A stretch of 17,198 nt of DNA, from contig NZGX01000083.1 in NCBI GenBank assembly GCA_002691085.1, positions 1 through 17,198 of the forward strand, written 5' to 3'. The notes under the pieces are model-generated. The model was given only the letters and a program-made list of their open reading frames with translations. It ran no database searches and was not told the origin of the DNA. The position numbers and the translations under genes were made by a program. The DNA comes from Rhodospirillaceae bacterium (GTDB lineage Bacteria; Pseudomonadota; Alphaproteobacteria; Rhodospirillales; Rhodospirillaceae). Below are positions 15,237 through 17,198 of this stretch, in pieces. The first letter of the stretch is position 1; each line of letters starts with the position of its first letter.

Positions 15237-15241
15237 AAGGA
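15237..15241 (+). promoter_or_regulatory. Ribosome binding site that fixes the sucA GTG start
   Basis: AAGGA sits eight bases before GTG 15250. An in-frame stop at 15229-15231 leaves no ATG, so GTG is the only standard start with a matching site. Confidence 0.6.
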
Positions 15242-15249
15242 TTAGTGTT

Positions 15250-17198
15250 GTGGATATTACCTCCCTTACTGGAGTGAATAGAAATTTTGTTTCTAAGTTA
15301 TATACTAAATTTTTAGAAGACAATAATTCTGTGGATTATTCATGGAAGACTTTGTTTCTCGAATTAGGTGATGAAGCTGAGAGTCTTATAGCTGAATTAA
15401 GCGGTCCAAGTTGGTCAAAAAAATATAAAGATTCTAATGGATATAGTAAGGATTATGGCTTAACCAGTGGTGAAGATATTTCAGCAGAAGATAGTCCAAG
15501 TAATGATGTTAAGCACCCATCTGATAGTTTTCTAAAAGAAACAGAAGACTCAATCCATGCTCTTCAATTGATAAGAGCTTATCGTGCTCGCGGACATCAA
15601 ATTGCTAAAATTGATCCTTTAGGTTTACAGTCGCAAGATTTGCATCCTGAATTAGATCCTTCAGCATACGGCTTTAAGAATGAAGATGGAGATAGAGAGA
15701 TCTTTCTTGACGGTGTGCTAGGTTTAAATAGGGCCAGTCTCGATCACATAATGCAGGTTCTGAAGGATACTTACTGTGGTTCAATTGGTGTTGAGTTTTC
15801 ACATATACAAGACCCTAATCAGAAATTTTGGATACAAAAAAGGATTGAGAGCGCAAGAAACCAAACTGATTTTTCTGATAAAGGTAAAATTACAATCTTA
15901 GAAAGGCTAACTGAGGCCGAAGGTTTCGAAAAGTTTCTAGCTACAAAATATACTGGCACAAAGAGATTTGGATTAGATGGTGGGGAAGTTTCAGTGCCTG
16001 CTATAGAGCAAATTCTTAAGGTCGGGAGCAAGTTGGGCGTTGAACAAGTAGTGCTTGGTATGGCTCATCGGGGACGCTTAAATATTTTAGTTAATGTTAT
16101 GAGAAAGCCATTTACAGCTATTTTTTCTGAGTTTCAAGGTAATTCATCCAATCCTGACGACGTTGAAGGTTCCGGAGATGTAAAATACCACCTTGGCACT
16201 TCTGCAGACCGAGAGTTTGATGGAAAGAATGTCCATTTATCTCTAACCGCAAATCCATCTCATTTAGAGGTTGTTAACCCGGTCGTATTGGGAAAGGTGC
16301 GTGCAAAACAAGAAGCCATGGGGGATAAAAGTAGAAAGCAAGTCCTTGGTCTTCTTATCCATGGTGATGCAGCCTTTGCTGGCCAGGGGATTATTGCAGA
16401 ATGTTTTGGCTTTTCTCAACTTGAAGGATATTCAACCGGAGGGACAATCCATTTTGTTATAAATAATCAGATAGGATTTACTACTACACCACAGTATAGC
16501 AGATCAGGGTTGTATTGTACTGATGTTGCAAAAATGGTTGAGGCACCAATCTTTCATGTAAATGGCGATGATCCAGAAGCAGTGATTCATTGTTCCAGGA
16601 TTGCGACTGAGTTTAGACAAGAGTTTGGAGTAGACGTTGTTATAGATTTGGTCTGTTATAGGAGGCATGGTCATAACGAGGGAGATGAGCCAAAATTTAC
16701 ACAGCCTTTAATGTATAAGAAGATTGGGGAACACATTACTACTAGAAATATCTATGCTAAAAAATTAGAGGAAGAAGGCTTAGTTTCTAAAAGTAATTCC
16801 GATAAAATAATGTCTGATTTTTTAGAGAGGATGGGTAAAGATTTTGTATCTACAGATTCTTATAAACCAAATAAGGCAGACTGGCTTGAGGGTGCATGGA
16901 AAGGCTTGACTAGTTACAAGTTATCAGCAGAAGAAGAATTTCAGAAACATGATACAGGTGTGGATATTACTCATCTTGAAGAAGTTGGTTTAGCATTATC
17001 AAATATTCCAGATGGTTTCTCAATTAACCCAAAACTCAGACGCCAGTTGGATAGCAAAAAAAAATGTATTTTATCAGGAAACAATATTGATTGGTCTACA
17101 GCTGAGGCACTTGCATGGGGTTCACTTTTAGTAGAACAAGTCCCTGTCAGGTTATCGGGTCAAGATTCTCGGAGAGGAACTTTTTCTCAAAGACATGC
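15250..17198 (+). CDS. sucA: 2-oxoglutarate dehydrogenase E1 component SucA, 5' part
   Basis: Thiamine-diphosphate-dependent E1 of the 2-oxoglutarate dehydrogenase complex, converting 2-oxoglutarate to the succinyl group carried by E2. The frame is open from GTG 15250 to the right edge (649 full codons); the usual protein is about 930-990 residues, so roughly one third is missing. Seen in order: the N-terminal E2-binding-type segment (about 1-40), LIRAYRARGH (107-116), GMAHRGRLN (about 271-279), SLTANPSHLE, FAGQGIIAECFGFSQLEGY, HFVINNQIGFTT, the ThDP/Mg block NGDDPEA (438-444) through HGHNEGDEP, and RRGTFSQRHA at the edge. The form KYHLGTSADREFDG is alphaproteobacterial. E2 (sucB) and E3 (lpd) are expected beyond the window. 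Confidence 0.97.
   Translation, partial: MDITSLTGVNRNFVSKLYTKFLEDNNSVDYSWKTLFLELGDEAESLIAELSGPSWSKKYKDSNGYSKDYGLTSGEDISAEDSPSNDVKHPSDSFLKETEDSIHALQLIRAYRARGHQIAKIDPLGLQSQDLHPELDPSAYGFKNEDGDREIFLDGVLGLNRASLDHIMQVLKDTYCGSIGVEFSHIQDPNQKFWIQKRIESARNQTDFSDKGKITILERLTEAEGFEKFLATKYTGTKRFGLDGGEVSVPAIEQILKVGSKLGVEQVVLGMAHRGRLNILVNVMRKPFTAIFSEFQGNSSNPDDVEGSGDVKYHLGTSADREFDGKNVHLSLTANPSHLEVVNPVVLGKVRAKQEAMGDKSRKQVLGLLIHGDAAFAGQGIIAECFGFSQLEGYSTGGTIHFVINNQIGFTTTPQYSRSGLYCTDVAKMVEAPIFHVNGDDPEAVIHCSRIATEFRQEFGVDVVIDLVCYRRHGHNEGDEPKFTQPLMYKKIGEHITTRNIYAKKLEEEGLVSKSNSDKIMSDFLERMGKDFVSTDSYKPNKADWLEGAWKGLTSYKLSAEEEFQKHDTGVDITHLEEVGLALSNIPDGFSINPKLRRQLDSKKKCILSGNNIDWSTAEALAWGSLLVEQVPVRLSGQDSRRGTFSQRH

Noticed and set aside
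15136..15249. A sucA/sucC-type RNA element or riboswitch upstream of sucA
   Set aside because: No paired stems with G-C content can be drawn in this gap, and nothing resembles a known element.
16271..16462. Plus-strand frame of 63 codons inside sucA
   Set aside because: It is in a shifted frame of a continuous sucA reading frame; I checked that sucA has no stop or frameshift here.

Overview
The window is an AT-rich, densely packed chromosomal segment (roughly one third G+C by eye) with ordinary housekeeping genes. Three things point to an alphaproteobacterium, probably a free-living marine lineage with low G+C and a streamlined style (SAR116-like or another Rhodospirillales-type group). These are the gene order leuC-leuD-leuB-asd, then sdhCDAB, zapE, mdh-sucC-sucD-sucA; the alphaproteobacterial form of the Sdh and Suc proteins; and a lactate-dehydrogenase-like malate dehydrogenase at the head of the suc genes. 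The lineage is inference from gene order and protein style; no marker gene such as rRNA is present.

Layout, left to right. (1) 1-1815, plus strand: the last codons of leuC, then leuD and leuB, giving the isopropylmalate steps of leucine synthesis. (2) 1799-2149, minus strand: a small Mpo1/DUF962-like membrane protein whose 3' end overlaps leuB. (3) 2245-5233, plus strand: asd (aspartate-semialdehyde dehydrogenase), a HpcH/HpaI-type CoA-ester lyase, and a luciferase-like flavin monooxygenase that needs a TTG start. (4) 5251-6815, minus strand: a class I SAM methyltransferase with a long N-terminal region, joined by a TAATG stop/start overlap to a 122-residue helical protein. (5) 6816-7109: a 294-base divergent regulatory region with a perfect TATAAT before sdhC. 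(6) 7110-10476, plus strand: sdhC, sdhD, sdhA, sdhB, complete and tightly spaced. (7) 10498-about 10797, minus strand: a small lipoprotein with a convincing signal peptide but no ATG, GTG or TTG codon in the right place. (8) about 10826-11947: a zapE/AFG1-type ATPase with an altered P-loop. (9) 12071-17198, plus strand: mdh, sucC, sucD and the first 649 codons of sucA, which runs off the right edge.

Together, sdhCDAB, mdh, sucCD and sucA cover the oxidative TCA arc from 2-oxoglutarate to oxaloacetate, except for the E2 and E3 subunits, expected just past the window. Leucine and aspartate-family amino acid synthesis lie on the left. The least explained part is the minus-strand methyltransferase/small-protein pair, the best candidate here for an undescribed function. 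I found no RNA gene, CRISPR array, insertion sequence, prophage or attachment site.
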